The notes: generated by a model not told the origin, from the letters alone. A stretch of 64,000 nt of DNA from Limimaricola hongkongensis DSM 17492 (GCF_000600975.2 NZ_KK088650.1:1-64000); one strand, 5' to 3'. Numbered from the stretch's first letter, positions 43,486 to 54,139 are shown. Numbers and translations: made by a program.

Positions 43486-46011
43486 TCAGTCCTGCGCCCT
43501 GAGCACCTGCGCCGGGCGGACCTTCAGGGGCCGCCACGCAAAGCCCAGCCCCGCCATCAGGCTGGCGATCGCCCCACCCAGCACGATGCCGATGGCCGAG
43601 GTCCAGATCACCGCGAAATCCGTCTCCATCACGAAGCGCGCCACCGCCCAGCCGCCAAGCACGCCCGCGCCGAGCGCCACCAGCCCGGCGGCGGCGCCCA
43701 GGAGCGCCGCGCGCAGCGCAAAGCTCGCGAGGATGCGGCGGCGCGAGGCGCCGAGCGTCTTGAGGATCGCCGCCTCGTAGGTGCGCGACCGCTCACCCGC
43801 CGCCGCCGCCCCGATCAGCACCAGAAACCCGGTGAGCAGCGTGGCCGCCGCGCCATAGCGGGTGGCCGCCGCGATGCCGTCGATCACCCGTGTCACCTGC
43901 GCGATGGCGTCGCGCACGCGGATCGCGGTGATGTTGGGATAGGCATCGGCCAGGTCGCGCAGGATCGCGGCCTCGGCCTGCTCCTCGGCATAGACGGTCG
44001 AGATCCAGCTATGCGGTGCCCCCGCGAGCGCGCCGGGGTTCATCGACATCACGAAGGCGATGGCCGCCGATCCGAAATCGACGCGGCGCAAATTGGCGAT
44101 GGTCGCCGTCACGTCGCGGCCCAGTACGTTGACGGTGATCTCGTCGCCGACGCCGAGCCCGATCTCCAGCGCCTCTTCCTCGGCAAAGCTGATCAGCGGC
44201 GGGCCGTCATAGCCTTCGTCCCACCATTCGCCCGCGACGATCTCCTCGTCCTCGGGCGGCGTGGTCGAATAGGTCAGGCCGCGGTCGCCATGCAGCACCC
44301 AGTGATCGGCCACCTCGCGCGCGGGGCGGCCATTGATGCCGGTGATGATGCCGCGCAGCATCGGCGCGCTGTCGACGCGGGAGACCTGCGGATCGCCGTC
44401 GAGCCTTTCGCGAAAGCCGTCGATCTGCTCGGGTTGGATGTCGACGAAGAAATAGGCGGGCGCGACCTGTGGCAGATCGTCGGTAATGGCGCGGCGCAGG
44501 TTGCCGTCGATCTGGCCCACCGCGGCCAGCACCGACAGGCCGAGCCCGAGCGACAGCACCACCGAGCCGGTTTCACCGCCGCGCTTGCCGATCGCGCCGA
44601 GTGCCAGCCGCAGGCCGGGCCGCCCGCGCAAGCCCCGCCCGAAGCGCCGCGCCAGCGCCTGCACGCCCAAGGCCGCGAGCGACAAGAGCACCAGCGCGCC
44701 CGCGATGCCGCCCGCGGTCGACAGCGTCAGCCGCCATGTGCCCGAAAACAGCACCGCCGACGCCAGAAGCACCGCCACGAGCCCGAGGATGGTGCTTAGG
44801 TAACGCCGCCGGGGCAGGGCGCCGCCCGCGCCCATCGCGTCGCGAAACAGCGTCGCGGCGCGCACGTTTTCCGTCCGCGCCAGCGGCCAGAGCGTGAAGA
44901 TCCCCGCCACCAGCGCGCCGTAAAGCGCCGCCTCGACCAGCGGGCGCGGATAGATCCCGAACTCCGCCGGGATCGGCAGCCGCGCGGTGATCAGCGGCGC
45001 CAGCGCCAGAGGAGCCAGCACCCCGAGCGCCAGCCCGATGGCAAGGCCCAGAAGCGTCAGCGCGCCGATCTGGAAGAAATAGGTCAAAAAGATCGTCGAC
45101 CGCGTGGCCCCAAGCGTCCTGAGCGTGGCGATGGTCGCGGTCTTGCCCGACAGATAGGCCCGCACGGCGGCCGAGATGCCGACCCCGCCCACCGCGAGAC
45201 CCGACAACCCGATCAGCACGAGAAACGAGCCGAGCCGGTCGATGAACACCTCCGTGCCGCCCGCGCCGCGCCGCGCGTCGCGCCAGCGCAGCCCGCTGTC
45301 GCGAAACCGCGTCCCTGCCTCGTCCTCGAGCGCCTGAAGATCGGCGGCGGGGGGCAGGTCCATGCGGTACATGGTCGAGAACAGCGTGCCTTCGGCCAAG
45401 AGCCCCGACGCCGCCAGATCCGCGCGCAGCACGAGGCTGCGCGGCCCGAAGTCGAAGCCGCCCGAGGCGCTGTCGGGATAGCGCGCGAGCACCGCCGAGA
45501 GCACGAAATCCTGCGTGCCGAGCCGGACGCGATCGCCGGGCGACAGCGCCAGCCGGTCCACCAGGGCCCGCTCCATGACGATGCCGGGCAGGCCGTCTGC
45601 ACCCGCGAAGGCCGCCTCGAGCGGCATCTCCGGCTCCAGCCGGACCTGTCCGATCAACGGATAGGCATCGTCCACCGCGCGGATCTGGGTCAGCGCGCGC
45701 TCGGCCTCGCCGCCGCGATCGACCACCGCCATGGAGCGGAAATCGACCACCTCCGAGACGGTTTCGGCCACGCCCCGCATCCAAGCCAGCTCGTCATCGG
45801 TGGCGTAGCGATAGGTCAGCTCGATCTCGGCGTCGCCACCGAGGATCGCGGCGCTTTCGCGCTCCAGCCCGGCCTGGATCGCGGAGCGGACCATGCCGAC
45901 GGCGGCGATGGCGGCAACGCCGAGCGCGAGGCAGGCGAGAAAGATGCGAAAGCCGCGCAGGCCGCCGCGCAGTTCGCGCCGCGCGAGGCGGGCCGACAGC
46001 GCGAGGCTCAT
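43486..46011 (-). CDS. ABC transporter permease, FtsX/MacB-like (YbbP type)
   Basis: An 841-residue membrane protein with two FtsX-like units: an N-terminal helix (about 20-42) with RRELRGGLRGFRIFLACLAL, a large periplasmic domain, helices near 255-370, a middle set near 405-440, a second periplasmic domain and C-terminal helices ending in GFAWRPLKVRPAQVLRAQD. This is the YbbP plan. The start overlaps the stop of the ATPase gene. With the ATPase and the arylesterase gene it forms the common ybbA-ybbP-tesA neighbourhood. Substrate not known, possibly lipids or lipoprotein-like cargo. Confidence 0.85.
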   Translation of the reverse strand: MSLALSARLARRELRGGLRGFRIFLACLALGVAAIAAVGMVRSAIQAGLERESAAILGGDAEIELTYRYATDDELAWMRGVAETVSEVVDFRSMAVVDRGGEAERALTQIRAVDDAYPLIGQVRLEPEMPLEAAFAGADGLPGIVMERALVDRLALSPGDRVRLGTQDFVLSAVLARYPDSASGGFDFGPRSLVLRADLAASGLLAEGTLFSTMYRMDLPPAADLQALEDEAGTRFRDSGLRWRDARRGAGGTEVFIDRLGSFLVLIGLSGLAVGGVGISAAVRAYLSGKTATIATLRTLGATRSTIFLTYFFQIGALTLLGLAIGLALGVLAPLALAPLITARLPIPAEFGIYPRPLVEAALYGALVAGIFTLWPLARTENVRAATLFRDAMGAGGALPRRRYLSTILGLVAVLLASAVLFSGTWRLTLSTAGGIAGALVLLSLAALGVQALARRFGRGLRGRPGLRLALGAIGKRGGETGSVVLSLGLGLSVLAAVGQIDGNLRRAITDDLPQVAPAYFFVDIQPEQIDGFRERLDGDPQVSRVDSAPMLRGIITGINGRPAREVADHWVLHGDRGLTYSTTPPEDEEIVAGEWWDEGYDGPPLISFAEEEALEIGLGVGDEITVNVLGRDVTATIANLRRVDFGSAAIAFVMSMNPGALAGAPHSWISTVYAEEQAEAAILRDLADAYPNITAIRVRDAIAQVTRVIDGIAAATRYGAAATLLTGFLVLIGAAAAGERSRTYEAAILKTLGASRRRILASFALRAALLGAAAGLVALGAGVLGGWAVARFVMETDFAVIWTSAIGIVLGGAIASLMAGLGFAWRPLKVRPAQVLRAQD

Positions 46012-46679
46012 GCCGCCACCCGCCCGTCATCGAGCCGCACCACCCGGTCGCAGCGTTCGGCCAGCTCGGGCGCATGCGTCACCATCACCAGCGTCGCGCC
46101 ATGCCGGTCGCGCAGATCGAACAGGAGATCCATGATCTGCGCGCCGTTGGCGGCATCGAGATTGCCGGTGGGCTCGTCGGCCAAAAGGATCTTGGGATGC
46201 GGCGCGGTGGCGCGGGCCAGCGCCACGCGCTGTTGCTCGCCGCCCGACAGCTGGCCGGGATAATGGCCCGAGCGATGGCCGAGCCCGACCGCCTCGAGTT
46301 GCGCCTCGGCACGATCATGCGCATCGCGCAGCCCGGCAAGTTCCAGAGGGATTGCAACATTTTCCAGCGCGGTCATTGTCGGGATCAGGTGGAAGGACTG
46401 GAACACCACACCCATATTGTCACGGCGGAACCGGGCCAGCGCGTCCTCGTCCAGCGCGGTGAGATCATGGCCCAGCGCCGCGACGGAGCCGCCGGTGGCG
46501 CGCTCCAGGCCGCCCATGAGCATGAGGAGAGACGACTTGCCAGAGCCACTCGGACCGACGAGCCCCAGCGTCTCGCCCGGCGCCACGTCGAGCGTGATCC
46601 CGTGCAGGATCTCCACCGGGCCGGCATTGCCCGACAATGTCAGCTCGGCATCAAGAAGGGAGAGGACGGGGTCGGTCAT
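46008..46679 (-). CDS. ABC transporter ATPase, LolD/YbbA-like
   Basis: A 223-residue ATPase of the MacB/LolD type. Walker A GPSGSGKS lies at 42-49, the signature LSGGEQQR at 144-151, Walker B LLADEPTGNLD at 165-175 and the switch histidine in MVTHAPEL. It overlaps the permease gene by four bases (ATGA). It is divergent from the arylesterase, as in many proteobacteria. Confidence 0.9.
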   Translation of the reverse strand: MTDPVLSLLDAELTLSGNAGPVEILHGITLDVAPGETLGLVGPSGSGKSSLLMLMGGLERATGGSVAALGHDLTALDEDALARFRRDNMGVVFQSFHLIPTMTALENVAIPLELAGLRDAHDRAEAQLEAVGLGHRSGHYPGQLSGGEQQRVALARATAPHPKILLADEPTGNLDAANGAQIMDLLFDLRDRHGATLVMVTHAPELAERCDRVVRLDDGRVAA

Positions 46680-46731
46680 GGCTCGGGCCTTTCATCGCGC
46701 ACGCCCCGAGCGATATGGCGCAAGCGCCGCG

Positions 46732-47394
46732 ATGCGCAAGCTGTTGGCGTTGCTGCTGATCGCCGCAGCCCCCTTGGCCGCGCAGGCCGAGGATCTGGTC
46801 ATCGCGGCGCTGGGCGACAGCCTGACCGCGGGCTACGGGCTGCCGCAGGATGACGGGCTGGTGCCGCAGCTTCAGGGCTGGCTCGACGCGCAGGGCGTGG
46901 AGGTGCGGCTCGTCAATGCGGGGGTGTCGGGCGACACCTCGGCGGGCGGGCTGGCGCGGGCCGACTGGACGCTCACGCCGGAGGTCGACGCGATGATCGT
47001 GGCACTGGGCGGCAATGATTTCCTGCGCGGGCTCGACCCGGACGCGATGGCGGCCAATCTCGACGGCATTCTCGACAAGGCCGAGGCGGCGGGGGTCGAG
47101 ACGCTTCTGGTGGGGATCAAGGCGGGGCCGAATTACGGGCCCGATTATGCCGCGGAGTTCGACGCGGCCTATGCCGACCTCGCCGCCGCGCATGGCGTGC
47201 CGCTCTATCCCGATTTCTTCGCACCGCTGCAAGGCGGGCGCGGCGTCGAGGCGGCGCGGCGGGCCTATCTGCAGGCCGACGGTATCCACCCCAACGCCGA
47301 CGGCGTGGCGCTGATCGTCGAGGCGCTGGGGCCCGAGGTGCTGAAGCTGGCCGAACGGGCGCGCGGCGATGGATCGCGGGCCGAGGCGCGCTAG
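46732..47394 (+). CDS. tesA: Exported SGNH arylesterase/lysophospholipase (TesA-like)
   Basis: A 220-residue periplasmic hydrolase. A signal peptide (1-19, PLAAQA) is followed by the SGNH blocks GDSLTAGYG (28-36, nucleophile Ser30), the block II/III region with LGGNDFLRG and the block V DGIHPN. It hydrolyses thioesters and lysophospholipids in E. coli. ATG 46732 was chosen to place the signal peptide at the start; an ATG at 46678 would add 18 residues. Divergent from the ABC ATPase gene. Confidence 0.9.
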   Translation: MRKLLALLLIAAAPLAAQAEDLVIAALGDSLTAGYGLPQDDGLVPQLQGWLDAQGVEVRLVNAGVSGDTSAGGLARADWTLTPEVDAMIVALGGNDFLRGLDPDAMAANLDGILDKAEAAGVETLLVGIKAGPNYGPDYAAEFDAAYADLAAAHGVPLYPDFFAPLQGGRGVEAARRAYLQADGIHPNADGVALIVEALGPEVLKLAERARGDGSRAEAR

Positions 47395-47427
47395 ATCTGA
47401 GGAGGTCGCAACAGGGAGGATCACGTC

Positions 47428-47631
47428 ATGTCCGTCGCCAAGGTCACGGAGATCATCGCCGCCTCGCCCGACAGTTTCGACGACGCCGTGCGGCAGGGGA
47501 TCGCGCGGGCGTCCGAAACGCTCAAGGGCATCACCAGCGCCTGGGTGTCCGAGCAGAAGGTCGCGGTGGAGAACGGCCAGATCAGCGAATACCGCGTGAC
47601 GATGCGGGTCACCTTCATCCTCGGAGACTGA
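47428..47631 (+). CDS. Dodecin
   Basis: A 67-residue protein matching the dodecin family: VAKVTEIIAASPDSFDDAVRQ at the start, the central GITSAWVSEQKVAVENGQI with the flavin-stacking Trp39, and VTMRVTFIL at the end. Dodecins form hollow dodecamers that store and buffer FMN/riboflavin. GGGAGGA precedes ATG 47428. Single gene, ended by a bidirectional hairpin. Confidence 0.92.
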   Translation: MSVAKVTEIIAASPDSFDDAVRQGIARASETLKGITSAWVSEQKVAVENGQISEYRVTMRVTFILGD

Positions 47632-47641
47632 GCCCGAACGA

Positions 47642-47671
47642 GAACGGGCGCGGCCATGGCCGCGCCCGTTC
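47642..47671. terminator. Bidirectional terminator, 30-bp perfect palindrome
   Basis: GAACGGGCGCGGCC (47642-47655) is followed by AT and GGCCGCGCCCGTTC (47658-47671), a perfect palindrome between the facing stops of dodecin and the cold-shock gene. It should end transcription from both sides, although no long T-run is present. Confidence 0.7.
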
Positions 47672-47707
47672 CGAGATCCTGGCGAAAGGGGCGCGCGGCC
47701 CCGCCGC

Positions 47708-47914
47708 TTACATCGGCTTGAGGTTCACCGCCGATTCGCGGCCATCGCGGCCGGCTTCGATGTCGAAGCTGATCTTCTGGTTGTCGGCGAGGCCGGTCAG
47801 GCCCGAGCGCTCAACGGCGGAAATGTGGACGAAAACGTCCTTGCTGCCGCCATCGGGGGCGATGAAGCCGTAGCCTTTGGTGGTGTTGAACCATTTCACG
47901 GTGCCGGTAGCCAT
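47708..47914 (-). CDS. cspA: Cold-shock domain protein (CspA family)
   Basis: A 68-residue single OB-fold protein. RNP1 KGYGFIAPD lies at 13-21 and RNP2 DVFVHISAV at 26-34, with the leading [14 protein letters not shown] typical of CspA. It binds single-stranded RNA or DNA and melts structure. The 234-bp space upstream probably includes a long leader, as common in csp genes. Convergent with dodecin. Confidence 0.95.
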   Translation of the reverse strand: MATGTVKWFNTTKGYGFIAPDGGSKDVFVHISAVERSGLTGLADNQKISFDIEAGRDGRESAVNLKPM

Positions 47915-48148
47915 CGTGCTGTCTTCCTTACAAGTCTCCGCGCGCGGTATTGCGGCGGTTTCGGCTCTGTCAGTGCTGATCGAGGGACTGAGGCCGTAAA
48001 GGAGACAGTGGTCGATAGAGGTAACGTCGCCTTGTCCAGTTAATCCGAATCGGCCAGAAAATCAATTCGCATTCGGGGGCCGTTCGGGCCGGTTCGGCGG
48101 GTCTTCGCCCGGATCGCGCGCCGCGCCGGCCGCCGCGGGGGGAGCGCG

Positions 48149-48967
48149 ATGAAAAGCGAGATCTGCATCTGGCGCCGCGATGGCGGCGTGACGCTGCGCC
48201 ATGGCTGCGAGGGCCGGGTCGAGGCGCCGAACTGGTGCGCGGACGGGTCGATCCTCGTCAATGCCGCGGGGCGGTTGTGGCGGCTCGCACCGGGCAGCGC
48301 ACGGCTCGACCCGGTCGAGACCGGCTTTGCCGACCGGCTCAACAACGATCACGCCCCGTCGCCCGACGGCACGCTGATCGCGATCTCCGACAAGGTCGAA
48401 ACCGGCGCTTCCTGCATCTACCTGGTGCCGATGGCGGGCGGCGCGCCGCGCCGGATCACCCGCACCGTCCCGTCATGGATGCATGGCTGGAGCCCGGACG
48501 GGCGCTGGCTGGTCCATGCCGGGGCGCGGGGCGGCGGGCCGGTGGGGATCTATCTCACCGAGGTGGAAACCGGCGCGGAGCGCTGCGTGACGGATGAATT
48601 CGACCACGCCGACGGGCCGGATTTCTCGGTCGACGGGGCGTGGATCTGGTTCAACGGCGAACGCGACGGCGCGGTGGACATCTGGCGCATCCGCCCCGAT
48701 GGCACCCGTGCCGAGCGGATGACGCGGGGCGCGGGCGTCGACTGGTTCCCGCACCCTTCGCCCGATGGCCGCGAGGTCGTGCATCTGCGTTATCCGCCGG
48801 GCACGGTCGGGCACCCCGCCGATCTCGACGTGGCGCTGTGGCTGATGCCGCAATCGGGCGGGCCGGGCCGCGAGATCGCGCGGCTGCGCGGCGGGCAGGG
48901 CAGCCTGAACGTGCCGTGCTGGGCGCCCGACAGCTCGGGGTTCGTGTTCATCCGGTACCGGGCATGA
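48149..48967 (+). CDS. TolB-like/PD40 beta-propeller protein
   Basis: A 272-residue protein with WD40-like PD40 repeats: [47 protein letters not shown] and [15 protein letters not shown], spaced about 45 residues apart. No signal peptide is seen, so it is probably cytoplasmic, unlike TolB. The stop overlaps nadD as ATGA. Function unknown. Confidence 0.8.
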   Translation: MKSEICIWRRDGGVTLRHGCEGRVEAPNWCADGSILVNAAGRLWRLAPGSARLDPVETGFADRLNNDHAPSPDGTLIAISDKVETGASCIYLVPMAGGAPRRITRTVPSWMHGWSPDGRWLVHAGARGGGPVGIYLTEVETGAERCVTDEFDHADGPDFSVDGAWIWFNGERDGAVDIWRIRPDGTRAERMTRGAGVDWFPHPSPDGREVVHLRYPPGTVGHPADLDVALWLMPQSGGPGREIARLRGGQGSLNVPCWAPDSSGFVFIRYRA

Positions 48968-49569
48968 GCGCGGGCTGGCCGCGCGGGCGCGCCGGGCAGG
49001 CGATCGGGCTCTTGGGCGGGTCGTTCGATCCGGCGCATGAAGGCCACATGGCGATCACGCTGGAGGCGATCCGCCGGTTCCGGCTCGACCGGGTGTGGTG
49101 GATGGTGAGCCCGGGCAACCCGCTCAAGACCCGCCGCCCGGCGCCGATGGCGCGGCGTATCGCGCAGGCCGAGCGGGTGGCGCTGCACCCCAAGATCCGC
49201 GTCACCGACATCGAGGCGCGGCTTGGCACGCGCTATACCGCGCAGACCATCGCCCGGCTCACCGCGCGCTATCCGGGGGTCGATTTCGTCTGGCTGATGG
49301 GGGCCGACAACCTCGTGCAACTGCATCGCTGGCAGGATTGGCGCCAGATCGTGGACACGGTGCCGATGGGCGTCTTCGCGCGGCCCGGCGACCGGCTGGC
49401 GGCGCGGCTGTCGCGCGCGGCCCGCGTGTATCGCGGCGCGCAGCTGCCGATGCGCGCCGCCGAGGGGCTGGCCCGCGCCCGCGCCCCGGCATGGTGCTTC
49501 GTGAACCTGCCGATGTCCGCCGTCTCCTCCACCGCGATCCGCGCCGGCGGAGACTGGCCCGCCGGGTGA
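48964..49569 (+). CDS. nadD: Nicotinate-nucleotide adenylyltransferase
   Basis: A 201-residue nucleotidyltransferase that makes deamido-NAD from nicotinate mononucleotide. It has the HIGH-like motif [14 protein letters not shown] (18-31) and the late [11 protein letters not shown] (ISSTxIR motif), with [11 protein letters not shown] and [10 protein letters not shown] between them. It overlaps the preceding gene by four bases. Confidence 0.93.
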   Translation: MSAGWPRGRAGQAIGLLGGSFDPAHEGHMAITLEAIRRFRLDRVWWMVSPGNPLKTRRPAPMARRIAQAERVALHPKIRVTDIEARLGTRYTAQTIARLTARYPGVDFVWLMGADNLVQLHRWQDWRQIVDTVPMGVFARPGDRLAARLSRAARVYRGAQLPMRAAEGLARARAPAWCFVNLPMSAVSSTAIRAGGDWPAG

Positions 49570-49634
49570 ATTCTTGCGAAAGCGTGAGACGCAAGCCGTT
49601 GCCCCGGCCATCCGGCGCGCTCTATCTATCGGGT

Positions 49635-51170
49635 ATGAAAGCACGACTGACCCGACGCGGGCTGCTCATGGGTGGCCTATCGATGACCGCCTCCGCCGCG
49701 ATGGCGCAGGCGCCGCTCACCGCGCTGCGCCCGCGCCCGCGGCCCGGAGGCGCGGAGGCGACGGACGCGGCCCCGAGCGGGCTGCGCCCCGTGGCACGCG
49801 ATTCCACCGCCCGCTTCGTCGAGGAGGCGCGGCTGGGCGGCCGGACCGGCTATGTCGCGCTCGATGCGCGCTCGGGCGAGATCCTCGACCAGCACGACGC
49901 CTATACCCGCCTGCCGCCCGCGAGCGTGGCCAAGTCGATCACCGCGCTTTACGCGCTCGAGACGCTGGGCGGGGATTTCCGGTTCGACACCACCCTCGTC
50001 GCCACCGGCCCGATCGAGAACGGCATCGTGCAGGGCGACCTGGTGCTGGCGGGCACGGGCGATCCGACGCTGGACACCGATGCGCTCGACGGCATGGTCG
50101 CGCGGCTCAAGGAGATGGGCGTGCGCGGGGTCGCGGGCGGTTTCGCGGTCTGGGGCGGCGCGCTGCCGCAACAAAGCCAGATCGACCCGGTGCAGCTGGC
50201 GCATCTGGCCTACAACCCCGCCGTCTCGGGGCTCAATCTCAACTACAACCGCATCTATTTCGGCTGGTCGCGGGGCGCGGAGGGTTATGAGCTGACGCTC
50301 GATGCGCGCGGCACCAACAGCCGGCCCGAGGTCGGTCTCGCCACCATCGAGGCGGTGGATCGCGGCACGCCGGTCTATACCTACGCGCAACAGAACGGCC
50401 GCGACGTCTGGACCGTGGGCCGCCGTTATCTCGGCGACAGCGGCGCGCGCTGGCTGCCGGTGCGGCGGCCCGCGCTCTATGCCGGGCAGGTCTTCGCGGC
50501 GCTGGCCGAGGCCGAGGGCATCGATCTCGGCCCCGTCTCCGAGGCGGCTTCGGCACCGCGCGGCACGGTGCTCTTGCGCCACCAGAGCGCCGAGCTGACC
50601 CGGCTCGTGCGCGACATGCTGCTCTATTCGACCAACCTGACCGCCGAGCAGATGGGTCTCGCGGCCTCGGTGGCGCGCGGCACGGGGGTCGCCGACCTGC
50701 CGGGATCGGCGCGGGCGATGTCGGACTGGGTCGAGGCGCGGTTCGGCGCGACGCCCGAGCTGGTGGATCATTCGGGGCTGGGCGGCGCGTCGCGGATCAG
50801 CGCCATGCAGATGGCCAAGATCCTCGCCGATCCGCTCTCGCGCGAGGAGCTGAAGCCGCTGTTGAAATCGATCCGTCTTTACGGTCCGCGCGGCGAGGCG
50901 CTGCCCAAGCCGCCGGGCGTGGTGGTGGCCAAGACCGGCACGCTCAATTTCGTCAGCGCGCTTGCGGGCTATGAGCGCACGCTTGGCGGGCGCGACGTGG
51001 CCTTCGCGATCTTCTCGGCCGATGTGGAGCGCCGGATCGACGCGCAGGACGACGAGGAGGAGCGCCCCGAGGGCGCGCGCAGCTATAACGGCCGGGCGAA
51101 ATGGCTGCAGCAGAGGCTGTTGCAGCGCTGGGGCATCGCCTATGAGGCGCGGGCCCAAACCACCAACTAA
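49635..51170 (+). CDS. dacB: D-alanyl-D-alanine carboxypeptidase/endopeptidase (PBP4, DacB family)
   Basis: A 511-residue exported low-molecular-mass PBP of peptidase family S13. Signal: LTRRGLLMGGLSMTASAAMAQ (5-25), which also resembles a twin-arginine leader. Active-site motifs are SVAK (97-100), STN (332-334) and KTG (433-435). The S13-type inserted domain lies between the first two. It trims peptidoglycan cross-links. ATG 49635 gives a correct signal peptide. Confidence 0.93.
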   Translation: MKARLTRRGLLMGGLSMTASAAMAQAPLTALRPRPRPGGAEATDAAPSGLRPVARDSTARFVEEARLGGRTGYVALDARSGEILDQHDAYTRLPPASVAKSITALYALETLGGDFRFDTTLVATGPIENGIVQGDLVLAGTGDPTLDTDALDGMVARLKEMGVRGVAGGFAVWGGALPQQSQIDPVQLAHLAYNPAVSGLNLNYNRIYFGWSRGAEGYELTLDARGTNSRPEVGLATIEAVDRGTPVYTYAQQNGRDVWTVGRRYLGDSGARWLPVRRPALYAGQVFAALAEAEGIDLGPVSEAASAPRGTVLLRHQSAELTRLVRDMLLYSTNLTAEQMGLAASVARGTGVADLPGSARAMSDWVEARFGATPELVDHSGLGGASRISAMQMAKILADPLSREELKPLLKSIRLYGPRGEALPKPPGVVVAKTGTLNFVSALAGYERTLGGRDVAFAIFSADVERRIDAQDDEEERPEGARSYNGRAKWLQQRLLQRWGIAYEARAQTTN

Positions 51171-51213
51171 GGCAGGCCACCGATTGGGGCGGACAGCCGA
51201 TCAGGCGGTCGGA

Positions 51214-51393
51214 TCAGATCCGGGCGCCGCGGCCGCGCGGCCCCATGAAGAACCACACGATCAGGCCGAGCACCGGCAGGATCAGGATGGCGAGTGTCCA
51301 GATCACCTTCTTGGCCGTGGAGGTCGAGGAGGTGATGACGTTCCAGATCGCGTAGAGGTCGAGCAGGAAGACGATCAGTCCGAGGATGCGCAT
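51214..51393 (-). CDS. Small membrane protein with PLDc_N-type domain
   Basis: A 59-residue protein. A first helix (MRILGLIVFLLDLYAIWNVI, 1-20) is followed by the polar turn TSSTSTAKK and a second helix (31-50), ending in FFMGPRGRGARI. The TAKKVIWTLAILILPVLGLI pattern is that of the phospholipase D N-terminal membrane domain when it occurs alone. AAAGGA lies seven bases before ATG 51393. Role unknown, possibly membrane or stress related. Confidence 0.8.
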   Translation of the reverse strand: MRILGLIVFLLDLYAIWNVITSSTSTAKKVIWTLAILILPVLGLIVWFFMGPRGRGARI

Positions 51394-51452
51394 GGCGTGG
51401 TCCTTTCAGGAGGTGCTGCGCCTGAAACGCCTCCCGCCCGGTCGCGGGTCCG

Positions 51453-51869
51453 TCAGAGCGTCAGGTGCCGCGCCCGCGCGCCGCGCTCGATCGCGGCGGC
51501 GTGCAGCCGGTCGACCTTCAGCTCGTAGCGGATCTCCTCGAGCATCCGGCCTTCGCCCTCGGTGACGTTGCCATCGGCGGCGGCGACGTCGCAGGCCAGC
51601 GCATAGGCGGTCTCGTAGAGCCGCTCGGGCAGCGCCTCGCGGATCAGCCCGAACAGCGCGTCGAGCCCGTCCTCCTGTTCGAGCAGGTCGAACACGGTGC
51701 TGGAGATGCCCGACAGGTTGTCGCCATACTCGGCGAAGACCGGCAGGTGATTGACCATGTTGGAGATCTTCACCAGCTCCGAGGTGCGGATGTTCTCGTC
51801 AGAGGCCGAGACGGCGATCATCAGCGCCACCAGCGCATCCTGCGCGGTCAGGGAAGGGGTGTCGCTCAT
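51453..51869 (-). CDS. TerB-family tellurite-resistance-like protein
   Basis: A 138-residue acidic helical protein with the TerB pattern: [25 protein letters not shown] near 7-31 and [22 protein letters not shown] near 93-114, each containing the acidic metal-binding helix pair. TerB domains bind calcium or other divalent ions. No other ter genes are visible here. Divergent from lysS. Confidence 0.82.
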   Translation of the reverse strand: MSDTPSLTAQDALVALMIAVSASDENIRTSELVKISNMVNHLPVFAEYGDNLSGISSTVFDLLEQEDGLDALFGLIREALPERLYETAYALACDVAAADGNVTEGEGRMLEEIRYELKVDRLHAAAIERGARARHLTL

Positions 51870-51959
51870 CGGTCGGGCTCCTTGTGTTCACGGCCCAATT
51901 TATTGACGCCGCGACCCCCCCGCAATAGGAGAGCCGGATCATTCCCAAGAGGTGACACG

Positions 51960-53540
51960 ATGTCCGAATTGCGCGACGTGGCGATGCAGAGCAAGGCCTG
52001 GCCCTTCGAGGAGGCGCGCGCGCTGTTGAAACGGCTGGGCGGCAAGGCGCCCGAAAAGGGCCACGTGCTGTTCGAGACCGGATACGGCCCGTCGGGCCTG
52101 CCGCATATCGGCACCTTCGGCGAGGTGCTGCGCACCACGATGATCCGCCGCGCCTTCGAGGTGATCTCGGACATCCCGACGCGTCTGGTCTGCTTTTCCG
52201 ACGATCTCGACGGCATGCGCAAGGTGCCCGAGAACGTGCCCCAGCAGGAGATGATGCGCGACAACCTGCAGCGCCCGCTCACCTCCGTGCCCGATCCCTT
52301 CGGCACGCATGACAGCTTTGGCGGCCACAACAACGCCATGCTGCGCCGGTTTCTCGACACGTTCGGCTTCGACTACGAGTTCATCTCGGCCACCGAGTTC
52401 TATGGCTCGGGCCAGTTCGACGACACGCTGCGCATGGCCACCGAGCGCTATGACGACATCATGGCGATCATGCTGAAGAGCTTGCGCGACGAGCGGCGCG
52501 AGACCTATTCGTGCTTCCTGCCGATCCACCCGGAAACGGGGCGCGTGCTCTACGTGCCGATGAAGCATGTCGATCCCAAGGAACACACCGTCACCTTCGA
52601 CGACGAGGAGGGGCGCGAATGGACGCTTCCCGTCACCGGCGGCAACGTGAAGCTGCAATGGAAGCCCGATTTCGGCGCGCGCTGGGCCGCGCTGGGCGTC
52701 GATTTCGAGATGTATGGCAAGGACCATTCCACCAACACGCCGATCTATGACGGCATCTGCAAGGTGCTGGGCGGCCGCGCGCCGCATCACTTCACCTACG
52801 AGCTGTTCCTCGACGATCAGGGCCAGAAGATCTCCAAGTCCAAGGGCAACGGCCTGACCATGGACGAATGGCTGAGCTACGCCTCGACGGATAGCCTGAG
52901 CTACTTCATGTATCTCAAGCCCAAGACCGCCAAGCGGATGCATTTCGACGTCATCCCCAAGATGGTCGACGAATATCACCAGCAGCTGCGCGCCTATCCG
53001 GGGCAAGATCTCAAGGCGCAGCTCGCCAACCCGGTCTACCACATCCATCAAGGCGACGTGCCCGAGAGCGACATGGTGGTGCCGTTCCAGATGCTGCTGA
53101 ACCTCGTCTCGGTGTCGGGCGCCGAGGACCGCGAGACGCTGTGGGGCTTCATCCGCCGCTACGCGCCCGAGGCCGCGCCTGAAACCCATCCCGGTCTCGA
53201 CGACGCGGCGGGCTTCGCGATCCGCTATTACGAGGACCGCGTGAAGCCGACCAAGACCTACCGCGCCCCGACCGAGGAAGAGCGCGCGGCGCTCGAGGAC
53301 CTGCGCGCGCGTCTGGCCGCGTGGCAGGGCGGGGCCGATGCCGACGGGCTGCAATCGGAGGTCTTCGCGGTGGGCCGCGAGCGGCAGTTCGAGCCGATGC
53401 GCGCATGGTTCAAGGCGCTCTACGAGGTGCTCTTGGGCGCCTCCGAAGGTCCGCGTTTCGGCGGCTTCGTCGCGCTTTACGGGGTCGAGAACACGGTTGC
53501 GCTGATCGACCGGGCGCTGTCGGGCGAATTGTCGGGCTGA
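51960..53540 (+). CDS. lysS: Class I lysyl-tRNA synthetase
   Basis: A 526-residue class I LysRS (LysK type), unlike the class II enzyme of most bacteria. PSGLPHIG (44-51) is the HIGH motif and KISKSKGN (290-297) the KMSKS motif. The helical C-terminal domain is complete. Alphaproteobacteria and archaea commonly use this form. The ribosome site AAGAGGTGA lies before ATG 51960. Confidence 0.94.
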   Translation: MSELRDVAMQSKAWPFEEARALLKRLGGKAPEKGHVLFETGYGPSGLPHIGTFGEVLRTTMIRRAFEVISDIPTRLVCFSDDLDGMRKVPENVPQQEMMRDNLQRPLTSVPDPFGTHDSFGGHNNAMLRRFLDTFGFDYEFISATEFYGSGQFDDTLRMATERYDDIMAIMLKSLRDERRETYSCFLPIHPETGRVLYVPMKHVDPKEHTVTFDDEEGREWTLPVTGGNVKLQWKPDFGARWAALGVDFEMYGKDHSTNTPIYDGICKVLGGRAPHHFTYELFLDDQGQKISKSKGNGLTMDEWLSYASTDSLSYFMYLKPKTAKRMHFDVIPKMVDEYHQQLRAYPGQDLKAQLANPVYHIHQGDVPESDMVVPFQMLLNLVSVSGAEDRETLWGFIRRYAPEAAPETHPGLDDAAGFAIRYYEDRVKPTKTYRAPTEEERAALEDLRARLAAWQGGADADGLQSEVFAVGRERQFEPMRAWFKALYEVLLGASEGPRFGGFVALYGVENTVALIDRALSGELSG

Positions 53541-53728
53541 CGCCCCGCCCGGCGCCGGGGCTGCGCGATGCGCGCCCTTTCGCCGCCGGGCTCTCCAAGC
53601 CGTGATGCCCCGAATCCGGCGTCTTTTCCGCCGGTTGCGCCGCCCCGGACAGGGGCGGGGCGCCGGGGGTGAAACCTTCCGGCCTGCCGCGACGTAGCTT
53701 CTACAGGCAAAACAGGGGAGGATGGGCG

Positions 53729-54139
53729 ATGCGGATGACAGCGATGGCACTGGCTCTGGCCGCGATGCTGCCGGGCGCGGCGGTGGCGCAGGCAAAGCCG
53801 GACGGCGCGATCACGGCGGTGATCGGCGACCAGCTTGCGGATTTCACGGCGCGCGATCTCGACGGGGCGTTCGATCATGCGAGCCGGACCATCCGGCGGA
53901 TCTTCGGCAGCCCGGAGAATTTCGGCCGCATGGTCGAACGGGGCTACCCGATGGTCTGGGACCACGCCGAGGCGCGTTACCTCGACCTGCGCGAGCAGGG
54001 CGGGGTGTGGTGGCAAAGGGTGCTTTTGCGCGATGCGCGCGGCGTGCCGCATGTGCTCGAATACAAGATGATCGAAACCGAAGATGGCTGGCGCATCGAC
54101 GGCGTGGCGCTCTTGGCGGGGCCCGATCTCGGCGTCTAG
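53729..54139 (+). CDS. Exported DUF4864-domain protein
   Basis: A 136-residue protein with a signal peptide (1-21, PGAAVAQA). The mature part is a small alpha+beta fold with FTARDLDGAFDHASRTIRRIF, FGRMVERGYPMVW and YKMIETEDGWRIDGVAL, the DUF4864 pattern, distantly like the NTF2-like fold. GGAGG lies seven bases before ATG 53729. Function not known. Confidence 0.78.
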   Translation: MRMTAMALALAAMLPGAAVAQAKPDGAITAVIGDQLADFTARDLDGAFDHASRTIRRIFGSPENFGRMVERGYPMVWDHAEARYLDLREQGGVWWQRVLLRDARGVPHVLEYKMIETEDGWRIDGVALLAGPDLGV